Origin: CAWAYH01 sp963786195
Lineage (GTDB): Bacteria; Acidobacteriota; Vicinamibacteria; Vicinamibacterales; 2-12-FULL-66-21
Direction of reading: 5' to 3'
DNA length: 64,000 nt
NCBI GenBank assembly: GCA_963786195.1
Contig: CAWAYH010000006.1
Location: 930,001-994,000 of the forward strand
The position numbers and the translations under genes are program-made. Shown here piece by piece: positions 9,028-18,993 of the stretch. The stretch's first letter is position 1. Each line of letters begins with the position of its first letter. The notes beneath the pieces are model-generated. The model did not search any database. It saw only the letters and a program-made list of their open reading frames with translations, and was not told the DNA's origin.

Positions 9028-11559
9028 ATGCCCCGGCGCACGCTCCTCGATTTCTTCGCGGATCTCGCTCGAACCGACGGCGAATTCCTCGTGTACGACG
9101 ACGGGTACCGGACGTGGTCGATGACCTACAGGGAGGTTGCGGACGCGGCCCGTGCGTTCGGCGAGCGGCTGCGCGGGGCAGGCGTGACGAAGGGCCAGTC
9201 GGTCGCGATCTGGAGCGAAAACCGGCCCGAGTGGATCGTGGCCCTCTGGGGATGCGTGCTCGAGGGAGCGATCCTCGTCCCCATCGACTACCGGGCTTCC
9301 GCGACGTTCCTCGGCACGGTTGCCGACATCGTGAATGCCCGTCTCGTGCTCACAGGGGAAGTCGTCGACGCGTCGGTGCTCCCGGCTGCCGCACGCCCCG
9401 TGTGGCCTCTGAACGAGCTGCGCGGGGTCGGCTCACGATCTTCTGACGGGCAGGCATCCGAGACGCGCGATGCCACCGCGGACGACACCGCCGAGATCAT
9501 CTTCACGTCCGGCGCGACCGCCGATCCGAAGGGCGTCGTGATCACCCACCGGAACATACTGGCCAACGTTGTACCGATCGAGAAGGAGGTCGCGAAATAC
9601 CGGCACTGGGCGAAGCCGTTTCAACCCGTGCGGTTTCTGAACCTCCTTCCGTTGAGCCACATGTTCGGGCAGGCGATGGCGACGTTCGTCCCGCCGATGT
9701 TGCCGGGCCTGGTCGTCTTCACCCGTAGCTATTCTCCCGACGACATCATCCGGCAAATCAAGGAACGTCGCGTCTCGGTGCTCGTCTGCGTCCCGAAGAT
9801 GCTCGAGGTGTTGAAGGAGTATGTGATTCGGGTGGCGCCCGAAACGGCCGACCCTCCGGCGCAGAAGATGCACTGGACCGCGCGCTGGTGGCGCTTCCGT
9901 CGCGTGCACCGGATGTTCGGCTTCAAATTCTGGGCGATCGTCGTCGGCGCGGCGCCGCTCGATCCCGAGCTCGAAGCGTTCTGGGGGCGGCTCGGGTTCC
10001 TCGTGGTGCAGGGCTACGGCCTGACGGAGACCGCGCCGATCGTCACGCTCAACCATCCCTTTCATGCGGCCAGGGGCGCGGTCGGCAAGCCGATCGCCGG
10101 GGTCGAGGTCAGGATCGCGGACGACGGCGAGATTCTGGTGCGCGGCGAGAACGTGACGCGAGGCTATTACAACGCGCCCGACGAGACCCGCACGGCCTTC
10201 CGGGACGGGTGGTTTCATACCGGCGACATCGGCGAGTTCGACGACAAGGGTCAGCTCCACATCCGCGGCCGCAAGAAGGAAATGATCGTCACGCCGGAAG
10301 GACTGAACGTCTTTCCGGAAGACGTGGAGCGCGCGCTCGACGCGCAGCCCGGCGTGCGCGAATCGGCGGTCGTCGGCGCATCGACGGGCGGATCGACGTC
10401 GGAGCGCGTGCACGCGGTGCTCGTGCTGGAGCCCGGCGCCGACATCGACGAGATCGTGCGCGCGGCAAACGCCGCGCTCGGCGACCACCAGAAGATCAGG
10501 GCGGCAGCCGTCTGGCCCGGCAGCGAGCTGCCTCGCACTGAGGGCACGCGCAAGCTCAAACGGCGGGAGCTGAAGCAATGGCTCTCGAGCGAACAGGGAC
10601 GCTACAAGCCGGAGGCCGCCGGAAGTACGCGGACCGTCGCATCCGTCGTCGCCCGCTTCGCGCCGGGCCGGACGATCTCGACGTCGACGACGATCGACGA
10701 GCTCGGGCTCAGCTCGATCGAGCGCATGGAGCTGATGATGGCGCTGGAAGAAGCCTTCCAGGTGACCGTCGACGAGACACGGTTCGCGAGCGCCAGAACG
10801 ATGGGAGATCTCGAAGCGCTCACGAGGCCGCTCGAGAGCGCGGGCCCCGCGACGATTGCCGCAACCGAGTCGATCGCCTTCCCTTCCTGGAACCGGACGC
10901 TGCCGGCCCGCGCCCTGCGGAGGGTCAGCCTTCCCACGTGGATCCTCCCGCTCGAGCGGGTCTTCGCCCAGGTGGACGCCGAAGGCCTCGAGAACCTCGA
11001 GCACCTGACGGGGCCCGTCATCTTCGCCTCGAATCATCAGAGCCATTTCGACACGCCGGTGATCTTCGATGCGCTGCCCGCGCGCTGGCGCTACCGGCTC
11101 GCGCCGGCGATGGCGAAGGAGTTCTTCAAGGCGCACTTCTTCCCCGAGCAGTTCAGCACCAGCGCCTACCTGAAGAACAGCGCGAACTACTACCTCGCGT
11201 CGCTCTTCTTCAATGCGTTCCCGCTTCCCCAGAGGGAAAGCGGCACGAGGCAGACGCTCAGGTACATCGGCGAGGTGCTCAATGACGGCTTCTCCGTCCT
11301 GATTTTTCCGGAGGGACGACGGAACACCGAGGGAGAGATCGAACGGTTCCTGCCGGGCGTCGCGATGATCGCCGCCAGGCTGGACGTCCCGGTGGTGCCG
11401 GTCCGGCTGTTCGGACTCGACCGTATCCTGCATCCATCGTGGAAGTGGCCGAAGCGCGGGCGCGCTCGCGTGCGATTCGGACGCCCGATGTCATTGAAAG
11501 GAAACGATTACGCGGCCCTGGCCGCGCAAATCGAGGAGGCCGTGCGCGCGCTCGAGTAG
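9028..11559 (+). CDS. AMP-dependent acyl-CoA/acyl-ACP synthetase fused to acyl-carrier domain and PlsC-type acyltransferase
   Basis: 843 residues in three parts. Residues ~1-530 are an AMP-binding ligase: TSGATADPKGVVITH (P-loop-like A3), GYGLTETAP, DGWFHTGDIG and the A10-type lysine region GTRKLKRRELK. Residues ~540-600 form a phosphopantetheine carrier domain with the attachment Ser in ELGLSSIERM. Residues ~630-843 are a PlsC acyltransferase with NHQSHFD (HX4D, ~668) and FPEGRR (~760). The order recalls Aas-like fused enzymes, with an extra carrier domain. Likely activates a fatty acid, holds it on its own arm and transfers it to a lysophospholipid at the membrane. An in-frame ATG at 9010 is an alternative start. 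Confidence 0.87.
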   Translation: MPRRTLLDFFADLARTDGEFLVYDDGYRTWSMTYREVADAARAFGERLRGAGVTKGQSVAIWSENRPEWIVALWGCVLEGAILVPIDYRASATFLGTVADIVNARLVLTGEVVDASVLPAAARPVWPLNELRGVGSRSSDGQASETRDATADDTAEIIFTSGATADPKGVVITHRNILANVVPIEKEVAKYRHWAKPFQPVRFLNLLPLSHMFGQAMATFVPPMLPGLVVFTRSYSPDDIIRQIKERRVSVLVCVPKMLEVLKEYVIRVAPETADPPAQKMHWTARWWRFRRVHRMFGFKFWAIVVGAAPLDPELEAFWGRLGFLVVQGYGLTETAPIVTLNHPFHAARGAVGKPIAGVEVRIADDGEILVRGENVTRGYYNAPDETRTAFRDGWFHTGDIGEFDDKGQLHIRGRKKEMIVTPEGLNVFPEDVERALDAQPGVRESAVVGASTGGSTSERVHAVLVLEPGADIDEIVRAANAALGDHQKIRAAAVWPGSELPRTEGTRKLKRRELKQWLSSEQGRYKPEAAGSTRTVASVVARFAPGRTISTSTTIDELGLSSIERMELMMALEEAFQVTVDETRFASARTMGDLEALTRPLESAGPATIAATESIAFPSWNRTLPARALRRVSLPTWILPLERVFAQVDAEGLENLEHLTGPVIFASNHQSHFDTPVIFDALPARWRYRLAPAMAKEFFKAHFFPEQFSTSAYLKNSANYYLASLFFNAFPLPQRESGTRQTLRYIGEVLNDGFSVLIFPEGRRNTEGEIERFLPGVAMIAARLDVPVVPVRLFGLDRILHPSWKWPKRGRARVRFGRPMSLKGNDYAALAAQIEEAVRALE

Positions 11560-11581
11560 GCGTCTGCGACAGCGGCTCAGT

Positions 11582-11611
11582 TTGCAGTTCTGTTCGCAGA
11601 TGTGGCACAAT
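11582..11611 (+). promoter_or_regulatory. putative promoter of infA
   Basis: TTGCAG (11582-11587) and CACAAT (11606-11611) are separated by 18 nt and end 24 nt before the infA start codon. The match to a sigma-70 consensus is moderate. Confidence 0.4.
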
Positions 11612-11635
11612 CTTTGATTGAAAGGACAACGAATA

Positions 11636-11854
11636 TTGAGCAAGGACGACCTCATAGATGTGCAAGGGACCGTGGTTGCGGTCCACAGCGGCGGGCTTTA
11701 CCGTGTGCAGTGTGACCAGGGCCATGAGGTCCTTGCCCAATTGAGTGGCCGGATGCGCCGCTTCCGCATTAAGGTCGTGCCCGGAGATCGGGTCACCGTG
11801 GGGGTTTCGCCCTACGATCCGGTGCGGGGCATCATCACCTTCCGCGCCCGTTAA
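11636..11854 (+). CDS. infA: translation initiation factor IF-1
   Basis: 72 residues, exactly the usual IF-1 length, with the OB-fold signature from SKDDLIDVQGTV through VLAQLSGRMRRFRI to PGDRVTVGVSPYD. It binds the ribosomal A site during initiation. The start is TTG at 11636: it yields the family N-terminus and AAAGGAC sits at a good distance upstream. An upstream TTG at 11618 would add six uncharacteristic residues. Followed after 10 nt by a DEAD-box helicase, so the two may be one transcript. Confidence 0.96.
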   Translation: MSKDDLIDVQGTVVAVHSGGLYRVQCDQGHEVLAQLSGRMRRFRIKVVPGDRVTVGVSPYDPVRGIITFRAR

Positions 11855-11864
11855 GAATCAAGTT

Positions 11865-13145
11865 TTGAGCTCCCATACAACGCAACATTCAACCTCGAGC
11901 CGACGACGGAAACGGCGGAACGGCGAGCGCAGCGGCGCGTCGCGTCACCATGCGCATCGCGCGCACGCGACGCCGGCGCAGGCGCCAGTCATCCCCCGTC
12001 CGCAGGCGGAGTACGACGCTCGTCCGGTCAACTTCGAAACACTCGGCCTCGAGCATTCGCTCATCGAAGGCGTCCGCGTCCGCGGATTCTCGGCGACGAC
12101 GGCGATTCAGAGCGCCGTGATCCCGATCGTGATGGACGGTAGCGATCTGATCGGCTGCGCGGAGACCGGCACGGGCAAGACCGCCGCGTTTCTCCTCCCG
12201 ATCCTCAACCGGATGCTCAGGGCCCGCGCCGCGGCGCCGGAAGAGCGCGGCTTCACGCGCGTGCTGATCCTGGCCCCGACGCGCGAGCTCTGCGGGCAGA
12301 TCGAAGACGACGTCCAGGGCTTCACGTATCACACCGACCTGACGAGCATCGCCGTCTACGGCGGCGTGCCGATGGACGCGCAGGAACGCGCGCTCAAGTC
12401 GGGCGTCGACATCGTCGTGGCGACGCCGGGCCGGTTGATGGACCACATGCGCAACGGCGCCGTCGCGTTCGACAAGCTGGACACGCTGGTGCTCGACGAA
12501 GCGGATCGCATGATGGACATGGGCTTCTGGCCCGACGTCCGGCGGATCGTCAACGCGCTGCCGGATGCGGCTGCGCGACAGACGCTCCTGTTCTCGGCGA
12601 CCATGCCCGAGGACGTGATGAAGCTGGCGGACGAGGTCGTGCGCGACGCCAAGTTCGTGCAGATCGGCACGGCCGGCGGTCCTGCCCGGAGCATCACGCA
12701 CACGATCGAGAACGTCGCCGCCGGCCAGAAGGCGGACTGGCTCGCCCGGTTCCTGCGGCGGGCCGACGGACCCGTGCTCGTCTTCGTCCGGACCAAGTCC
12801 GGCGCGGAGCGCCTCGCGCGGCGGCTGGCGGCCACCGGCTTGAAGGCGGCGGCGCTGCACGCCGATCGCACGCAGGCGCAGCGCACGCAAGCCGTCGAGG
12901 GTTTCCGAAGCGGACGCTATCGAGTACTGGTGGCCACCGACGTCGCGGCGCGGGGCCTCGACATCGACGGCATCACCCACGTCGTGAACTACGAGGTCCC
13001 GTCGAACCGTGAAACGTACGTGCACCGCGTGGGGCGCACCGGTCGCGCCGAGGCCACGGGCACGGCCCTCACACTTGTCGCCCCGGAGGAACTGCGCGCG
13101 CTGCACGCGCTGCAGCGTTCGTTCGGGCTCGAGTTGCAGGGATAA
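11865..13145 (+). CDS. DEAD-box ATP-dependent RNA helicase, RhlE-like
   Basis: About 426 residues. Both RecA domains are complete: the Q motif region (FSATTAIQ), Walker A AETGTGKT, PTRELC, DEAD with following RMMDMGF, SAT, then VATDVAARGLDI and HRVGRTGRA. It unwinds RNA during ribosome assembly or decay; RhlE/CsdA-like is the closest description. A strongly basic N-terminal tail of ~45 residues (RRRKRRNGER) precedes the Q motif. The start is uncertain: no ATG lies before the Q motif, and TTG 11865 is the best candidate. The closeness to infA suggests shared expression. Confidence 0.88.
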   Translation: MSSHTTQHSTSSRRRKRRNGERSGASRHHAHRAHATPAQAPVIPRPQAEYDARPVNFETLGLEHSLIEGVRVRGFSATTAIQSAVIPIVMDGSDLIGCAETGTGKTAAFLLPILNRMLRARAAAPEERGFTRVLILAPTRELCGQIEDDVQGFTYHTDLTSIAVYGGVPMDAQERALKSGVDIVVATPGRLMDHMRNGAVAFDKLDTLVLDEADRMMDMGFWPDVRRIVNALPDAAARQTLLFSATMPEDVMKLADEVVRDAKFVQIGTAGGPARSITHTIENVAAGQKADWLARFLRRADGPVLVFVRTKSGAERLARRLAATGLKAAALHADRTQAQRTQAVEGFRSGRYRVLVATDVAARGLDIDGITHVVNYEVPSNRETYVHRVGRTGRAEATGTALTLVAPEELRALHALQRSFGLELQG

Positions 13146-13162
13146 ACGGGTTCCAGGAGATG

Positions 13163-13471
13163 ATGGACGATCCCAAGTACGGGCCGGCGGCGTCGCTGCC
13201 GAACCCGCCCGAGACCGAAACCGAGGGCGACGCGCCAGCGTCGCCGTCGGCGGCGACGCCTGAAACACCGGCCGTCTCGCCGGCTGTCGAGAAGTTCAAG
13301 TCCTGCCGCTGGCGCGCGACACCGGAAGACGGCGAGTTCTGCACGCACCGCGACGTCCTGCCGTTCGCGGGTAAGGAAGGGTTCAACGCCGAATCCTGGT
13401 GTCCGGAGTGCGCCTTCTACAAGCTCCGCCGCACGCCCAAGAAGCGCGAACGCATCGACTACATGTACTGA
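13163..13471 (+). CDS. small Cys-containing hypothetical protein
   Basis: 102 residues. The first ~45 are Pro/Ala/Glu-rich and probably disordered. The second half has four cysteines and a His (CRWR...CTHRD...CPEC) that could bind a metal, and a basic end. I cannot assign a family. ATG 13163 is preferred over 13160 because AGGAG at 13155-13159 would otherwise touch the start codon. Follows the helicase stop by 17 nt on the same strand, so probably the end of the infA-helicase unit. Confidence 0.65.
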   Translation: MDDPKYGPAASLPNPPETETEGDAPASPSAATPETPAVSPAVEKFKSCRWRATPEDGEFCTHRDVLPFAGKEGFNAESWCPECAFYKLRRTPKKRERIDYMY

Positions 13472-13503
13472 GTCGGCCCTGGACTCTGGGCCCCCGGCTC
13501 CAG

Positions 13504-14379
13504 CTACTCGGAAAACTCCCGCGCGAGATCGGCCCATTCCCCGTTGGGCGCGAGATCCTGATAGGCCTTCCAGTGCGGCTTGGCTTCCGGGGAGTGTCCC
13601 GTCTTTTCAAGTGTAACGGCGAGGTAAAAATGCGCGTCCGGGTACGTGCCGTTCAGCCGCACGGCGCTCCGGTAGCAGCCGAGCGCGTCGGAGTAGCGCC
13701 CGAGGTCGTGATGGATGTTCCCGAGGTTGAAATAGGCCTCGAAACAATCCGGATCGAGGCCGATCGCGCGCTCGTAGAGCGCCTGCGCCTCGATCAGCTC
13801 GTCGTGCGCGTAGTGGATGTTGGCCAGGTTGACGATCGCCGGCACCAGGTCCGGATCGATCACGAGCGCCTTTCGATACGCGGCGGCCGCCCCCTCCATG
13901 TTGCGATCGTCCCCATCGTCCAGCCGTGAGCCCTCGATGAAATACTTGGCCGAGAGCGCGGCCTGCGGATCCGTGAACGGGAACGCCTGCAGCGAGCCGT
14001 CCCTCGGGGCGACCGCTCCGGACTGAAGAGGCGCCGCGCTCGCCACGTCGGGCGCGGCCCGGCGGCCCTGGAGCACGACGACCTTGGCGCGCGGCGTGTC
14101 CGGCGCCGCATGAAAATCGAGCTCGAGCTGTCCCTGGCGCTCCGCGAGCAGCCCGCGGAGGATGACGCGCAGCTGAGTCCCGCGTTCGAGCTCGTTCGAC
14201 ACGTGCTTGATTGCCAGCAGGTCGCCGAACGAGAACTCGCGATCGACCATCGCGGTGCCTGCCTGGCGCAGCAGCCCCCACTTCTCCAGATAACGCAGAT
14301 GATTGTCGGTGACCGACGGGTAGAGGTTGCGGATGTCCCGGAGGCTGTACGGCCCGGGCGATGACGGCGACGACGTCAT
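13504..14379 (-). CDS. MerR-like HTH protein with TPR repeats
   Basis: About 291 residues. Residues ~10-75 resemble a MerR winged helix-turn-helix (YSLRDIRNLYPSVTDNHLRYLEKWGLL, then EFSFGDLLAIKHV). After a linker, residues ~150-285 form three to four tetratricopeptide repeats (PAIVNLANIHYAHDEL, EAYFNLGNIHHDLGRY, DAHFYLAVTLEKTG). This points to a DNA-binding regulator whose TPR part binds a partner protein. ATG 14379 is used; a TTG at 14418 would add 13 residues. It is divergent from glucokinase, with about 90 nt between starts, so it might control that gene (inference). Confidence 0.8.
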   Translation of the reverse strand: MTSSPSSPGPYSLRDIRNLYPSVTDNHLRYLEKWGLLRQAGTAMVDREFSFGDLLAIKHVSNELERGTQLRVILRGLLAERQGQLELDFHAAPDTPRAKVVVLQGRRAAPDVASAAPLQSGAVAPRDGSLQAFPFTDPQAALSAKYFIEGSRLDDGDDRNMEGAAAAYRKALVIDPDLVPAIVNLANIHYAHDELIEAQALYERAIGLDPDCFEAYFNLGNIHHDLGRYSDALGCYRSAVRLNGTYPDAHFYLAVTLEKTGHSPEAKPHWKAYQDLAPNGEWADLAREFSE

Positions 14380-14453
14380 TGCTTCCGCGAAGATGCGCGA
14401 GTCAGCGACGAAAGTCAAGAGGAAGCTCTAGACGAAGAGGACGGGGTTCGCCA

Positions 14454-14459
14454 TACAAT
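14454..14459 (+). promoter_or_regulatory. -10 box close to the glucokinase start
   Basis: TACAAT ends 8 nt before ATG 14468, so transcription would begin at or near the start codon. No Shine-Dalgarno sequence and no strong -35 are visible. Confidence 0.45.
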
Positions 14460-14467
14460 GTCCGCCG

Positions 14468-15499
14468 ATGCTGCTCGCTGGCGACATCGGCGGGACGAAA
14501 ACCCTGCTCGGGCTTTTCGACGACACCCCCGAACGGCCCGGCGCGATCGAGATCGGCGAGTTCGTGACGCTCGAGTACGGCGGCCTCGAGCCGATGATCC
14601 GCGAGTTCCTCGGCGCGTGGACCGTGGAACCGCGCGCGATCGCGGCCGTGAGCTTCGGCGTGGCGGGCGCGGTGACCGATCAGGTTGCTCGCCTCACCAA
14701 CGTGCCGTGGCTGGTGGACGTCGGCGCCGTCGGCGAGGCCCTGGGGTTTCGACGGGCGGTGCTGCTGAACGATCTCGAAGCGCTGGCCTATGCGGTCCCC
14801 GTGCTGGAACCCGACGAACTGGCGGTGCTGCAACAGGGCGTGGCGATGCCGGGCGGCAACGCGGCAGTGATCGCCGCCGGCACCGGGCTCGGGCAGGCGC
14901 TGCTGCACAACGTCCGCGGCCGGTTCGTGCCGTCGGCCTCCGAAGCGGGGCACGCGGACTTCGCGGCGCGCACACCGCGCGAGCTCGAACTGGTGTTGCA
15001 GCTGACGCGAGTCTTCGGCCGCGTCGGGGTCGAGCACGTGATCTCCGGCCCAGGCCTGGTCAACCTCTATCAGTTCACGCACCAGTCGTTCGGCAGCGGG
15101 CCGACGATCACGCCGAACAGCATCGCGCCGTCGCGGCTCTGCGCCGCGGTCGGCCCGGTGCGGGGCCACGCCGATCTGCCGGCGCAGATCTATCTCAGCG
15201 GCACCGAGCGGCGCTGCCCGCAATGCGTCGAAGCGCTGGAGATGTTCCTGTCGGCGTACGGCGCGGAAGCCGGAAACGTCGCGCTCCGGATGATGGCGAC
15301 GGCGGGGGTCTACGTCGGTGGAGGCATCGCGCCCAAGATTCTCCCGGCGCTCGAGTCCGGATTGTTCCTGGAAGCGTTCCGCGCGAAGAAACCGATGGCC
15401 GATCTCGTCGCGACCGTGCCGGTATCGGTGATCCTCAACCCGGACGCCGGCCTGATCGGTGCCGCCGTCCGGGCGATGGAAATGACGCTCGAGCGCTGA
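14468..15499 (+). CDS. glk: glucokinase
   Basis: 343 residues, slightly longer than the 320 of E. coli Glk. The ATP-binding DIGGTKT is at residues 6-12, followed by LNDLEALAYA (catalytic Asp region), the second phosphate loop AAGTGLGQ, and SEAGHADFAAR, where the family binds sugar. Phosphorylates glucose to glucose-6-phosphate in the cytoplasm at the entry of glycolysis. A Cys-bearing segment (GTERRCPQCVEALEMF) near the C-terminus replaces the longer hydrophobic helix found in E. coli. Divergent from the MerR/TPR gene; convergent with the M24 peptidase. Confidence 0.93.
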   Translation: MLLAGDIGGTKTLLGLFDDTPERPGAIEIGEFVTLEYGGLEPMIREFLGAWTVEPRAIAAVSFGVAGAVTDQVARLTNVPWLVDVGAVGEALGFRRAVLLNDLEALAYAVPVLEPDELAVLQQGVAMPGGNAAVIAAGTGLGQALLHNVRGRFVPSASEAGHADFAARTPRELELVLQLTRVFGRVGVEHVISGPGLVNLYQFTHQSFGSGPTITPNSIAPSRLCAAVGPVRGHADLPAQIYLSGTERRCPQCVEALEMFLSAYGAEAGNVALRMMATAGVYVGGGIAPKILPALESGLFLEAFRAKKPMADLVATVPVSVILNPDAGLIGAAVRAMEMTLER

Positions 15500-15502
15500 G
15501 CG

Positions 15503-16966
15503 CTACCGCGGCCGCCCGGCCGACTCGGTCGCGCCCTTGCGGGCTTTCTCGGCCAACCCGGTTTCCGCCATCAGCTTCTCGATGTCCGCGACCTCCATCG
15601 GCGCGAACCCCGAGAGATTCTCGTAGCCCTTCTCGGTGATGAGAATCATGTCCTCGAGCCGCACGTAGACGCGGTCCTCGGGGATCGTCAGCGCGGGCTC
15701 GATCGTGAAGATCATCCCCGGCTTCAGGCCTCCGGCCATGGGCGCCGTCACGTCGTGCACTTCCATGCCGACCATGTGGCCGAGCGAACTGCGCGTCCCC
15801 GTCTCCGCGCTCCGGCGGTAGTTGTCGACGAACCGCGTCGCAGCCTCGCGGTACTTCGGGTTGGTGAACTTGTACGACGCCATGACGGTGTCCATCCTGG
15901 CGACCACGTCCTTGAGGATCTCCTGTGCCTGCCCCGGACGGATCGACGACATCAGCGCCTGATACAGCCGCAGGTAGATCGTGTACAGCTCTTTCTGATC
16001 GGCCGTGAACTTCCCGTTGATCGGGAACATCCGCGTCACGTCGGCGGTGTAGTACTTGTAGTCGGGCGCGTAGTCGAACAGGAGGAGCTGCCCGTCCTGC
16101 GTCTGCGTCTGCGCGGCGTGGTAGTGCGGCCAGCTCGCGTTCTTCCCTGCCGCCACGAGCGCAAAGTACCCGATGCCCTGGGCGTTGTGCTTCTTGAAGA
16201 CGTAATCGGCGATCGCCTCGAGCTCGTACTCGTACATGCCGGGCTGGGCCGATCGCATGGCCTCCATGATCCCCAGGCCCGCGATCCGCGTCGCCTCTCT
16301 GATGAGGGCAATCTCGCGCGGGCTCTTGATGACGCGCATCGCATCCAGAATCGGATCGAGATCCTTGATGTCGCACTTCGGCGCCTTCGCCTTCACGCGA
16401 TCGATGAAGTTCGCCTCGCGAGACTTCCGGCCGTCCCACGGATCCTCGAGCGACCGCGTCGCGTGCATCGACGTGTACCCGGGCGTGGCGGCGCCCAGCG
16501 CTTCGAGCCGGTGCGGCATGTACAGCGTCCGGCCCTCCGCAGCGAGCTTCTCGATCGCCTTTCCGAACTCGTCGCGCGGGAGCACCTTTGCTATCCCGGT
16601 GAGCTTCTCCGCTTCGGGCCCGGGGGACAGCACGGGTCCTTCGGAGCGCTCGGCCCGCTCGTCCCGCGGCGCAATGAAGAGCGTCGCCGTCTTCGCGCGG
16701 CCGTCGATGATCAGCAGCGCCCGCGGCACCTCGACGCCCGTGAGGTAGAAGAACTGGTTGTTCTGTCTGAACTTGAGATACGCCGGCGTCTCCGTCGTCC
16801 CCTGAATGACGACGGCGGCGTCGCCGATCTGCTCCATCACCTTCGCGCGCCGGGCGGCAAATTCAGCGGGCGGCAGCGAGTCGGTGTAGAGCGGCGGTTG
16901 TGCGATAACCGACGTCCCCGCGAGGACGGCGAGCGCGAGCAGGACCGGGATGTAATGGCGCTTCAT
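15503..16966 (-). CDS. secreted Xaa-Pro aminopeptidase (M24B)
   Basis: 487 residues with a signal peptide ending near IAQ, so periplasmic or secreted. The N-terminal creatinase/AMP_N-type domain (EFAARRAKVMEQIGDAAVV) is followed by the pita-bread domain with all five metal ligands in place: two Asp in DYAPDYKYYTADV (~298, 309), His in MVGMEVHD (~393), Glu in TIEPALTI (~422) and Glu in RLEDMI (~437). It should remove N-terminal residues preceding proline, using two Mn or similar ions. Stop lies 3 nt from the convergent glucokinase stop. Confidence 0.92.
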   Translation of the reverse strand: MKRHYIPVLLALAVLAGTSVIAQPPLYTDSLPPAEFAARRAKVMEQIGDAAVVIQGTTETPAYLKFRQNNQFFYLTGVEVPRALLIIDGRAKTATLFIAPRDERAERSEGPVLSPGPEAEKLTGIAKVLPRDEFGKAIEKLAAEGRTLYMPHRLEALGAATPGYTSMHATRSLEDPWDGRKSREANFIDRVKAKAPKCDIKDLDPILDAMRVIKSPREIALIREATRIAGLGIMEAMRSAQPGMYEYELEAIADYVFKKHNAQGIGYFALVAAGKNASWPHYHAAQTQTQDGQLLLFDYAPDYKYYTADVTRMFPINGKFTADQKELYTIYLRLYQALMSSIRPGQAQEILKDVVARMDTVMASYKFTNPKYREAATRFVDNYRRSAETGTRSSLGHMVGMEVHDVTAPMAGGLKPGMIFTIEPALTIPEDRVYVRLEDMILITEKGYENLSGFAPMEVADIEKLMAETGLAEKARKGATESAGRPR

Positions 16967-16974
16967 AGGCCCGG

Positions 16975-16980
16975 ATTATA
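16975..16980 (-). promoter_or_regulatory. -10 box at the M24 peptidase start
   Basis: On the minus strand TATAAT ends 8 nt before ATG 16966, placing the likely transcript start at the start codon. No -35 match is seen at the expected distance. Confidence 0.5.
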
Positions 16981-17180
16981 TGCCCACAACCCGGTCCGGA
17001 CCGAGTGGCAGAATGTGCGTACCTGCCACCCCGAGCCACAGCGCAGGTTCTTCCACACCGGGCTCCATCGCGCCCTCCACGGGCGCGACCGGTTCGGGCA
17101 TGATGATGAGTTCGACGATCACCCGGTCCAGAACGACTGGAACGGATCAGCACAAGTGGCGTTGATTTCCGATGAAGTGT
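16978..17180 (+). pseudogene. possible remnant of a small conserved hypothetical protein
   Basis: This 240-nt gap between two minus-strand genes contains, on the plus strand, a stretch with high GC3 that reads like protein: RTEWQNVRT, then DDEFDDHPVQNDWNGSAQ followed by VALISDEV. The end resembles a small conserved protein I recall from related genomes (NGSAxVALI), then drifts into unrelated residues that run antisense into the kinase gene. There is no clear start codon or proper stop. I read it as a truncated gene copy, with modest confidence. Confidence 0.35.
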
Positions 17181-17207
17181 GTCTTCGCGGGCACGAAAAT
17201 ACCGACC

Positions 17208-18902
<1,695 letters not shown>

Positions 18903-18993
18903 GGCCTCATTAGACCATAACGGTCAGAATTCCCCGTTTCCCGCCCGTTTGCTCCGGCTGTCCGGCCGCGGCGTATGCTACTGTTTAGCCGCC

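Noticed and set aside
9433..11433. Minus-strand frame across the acyl-activating enzyme
   Set aside because: Antisense shadow; the plus-strand frame has three complete domains.
13504..14379. MerR/TPR protein as a metal-responsive MerR regulator
   Set aside because: No metal-binding Cys in the C-terminal part, which is made of TPR units.
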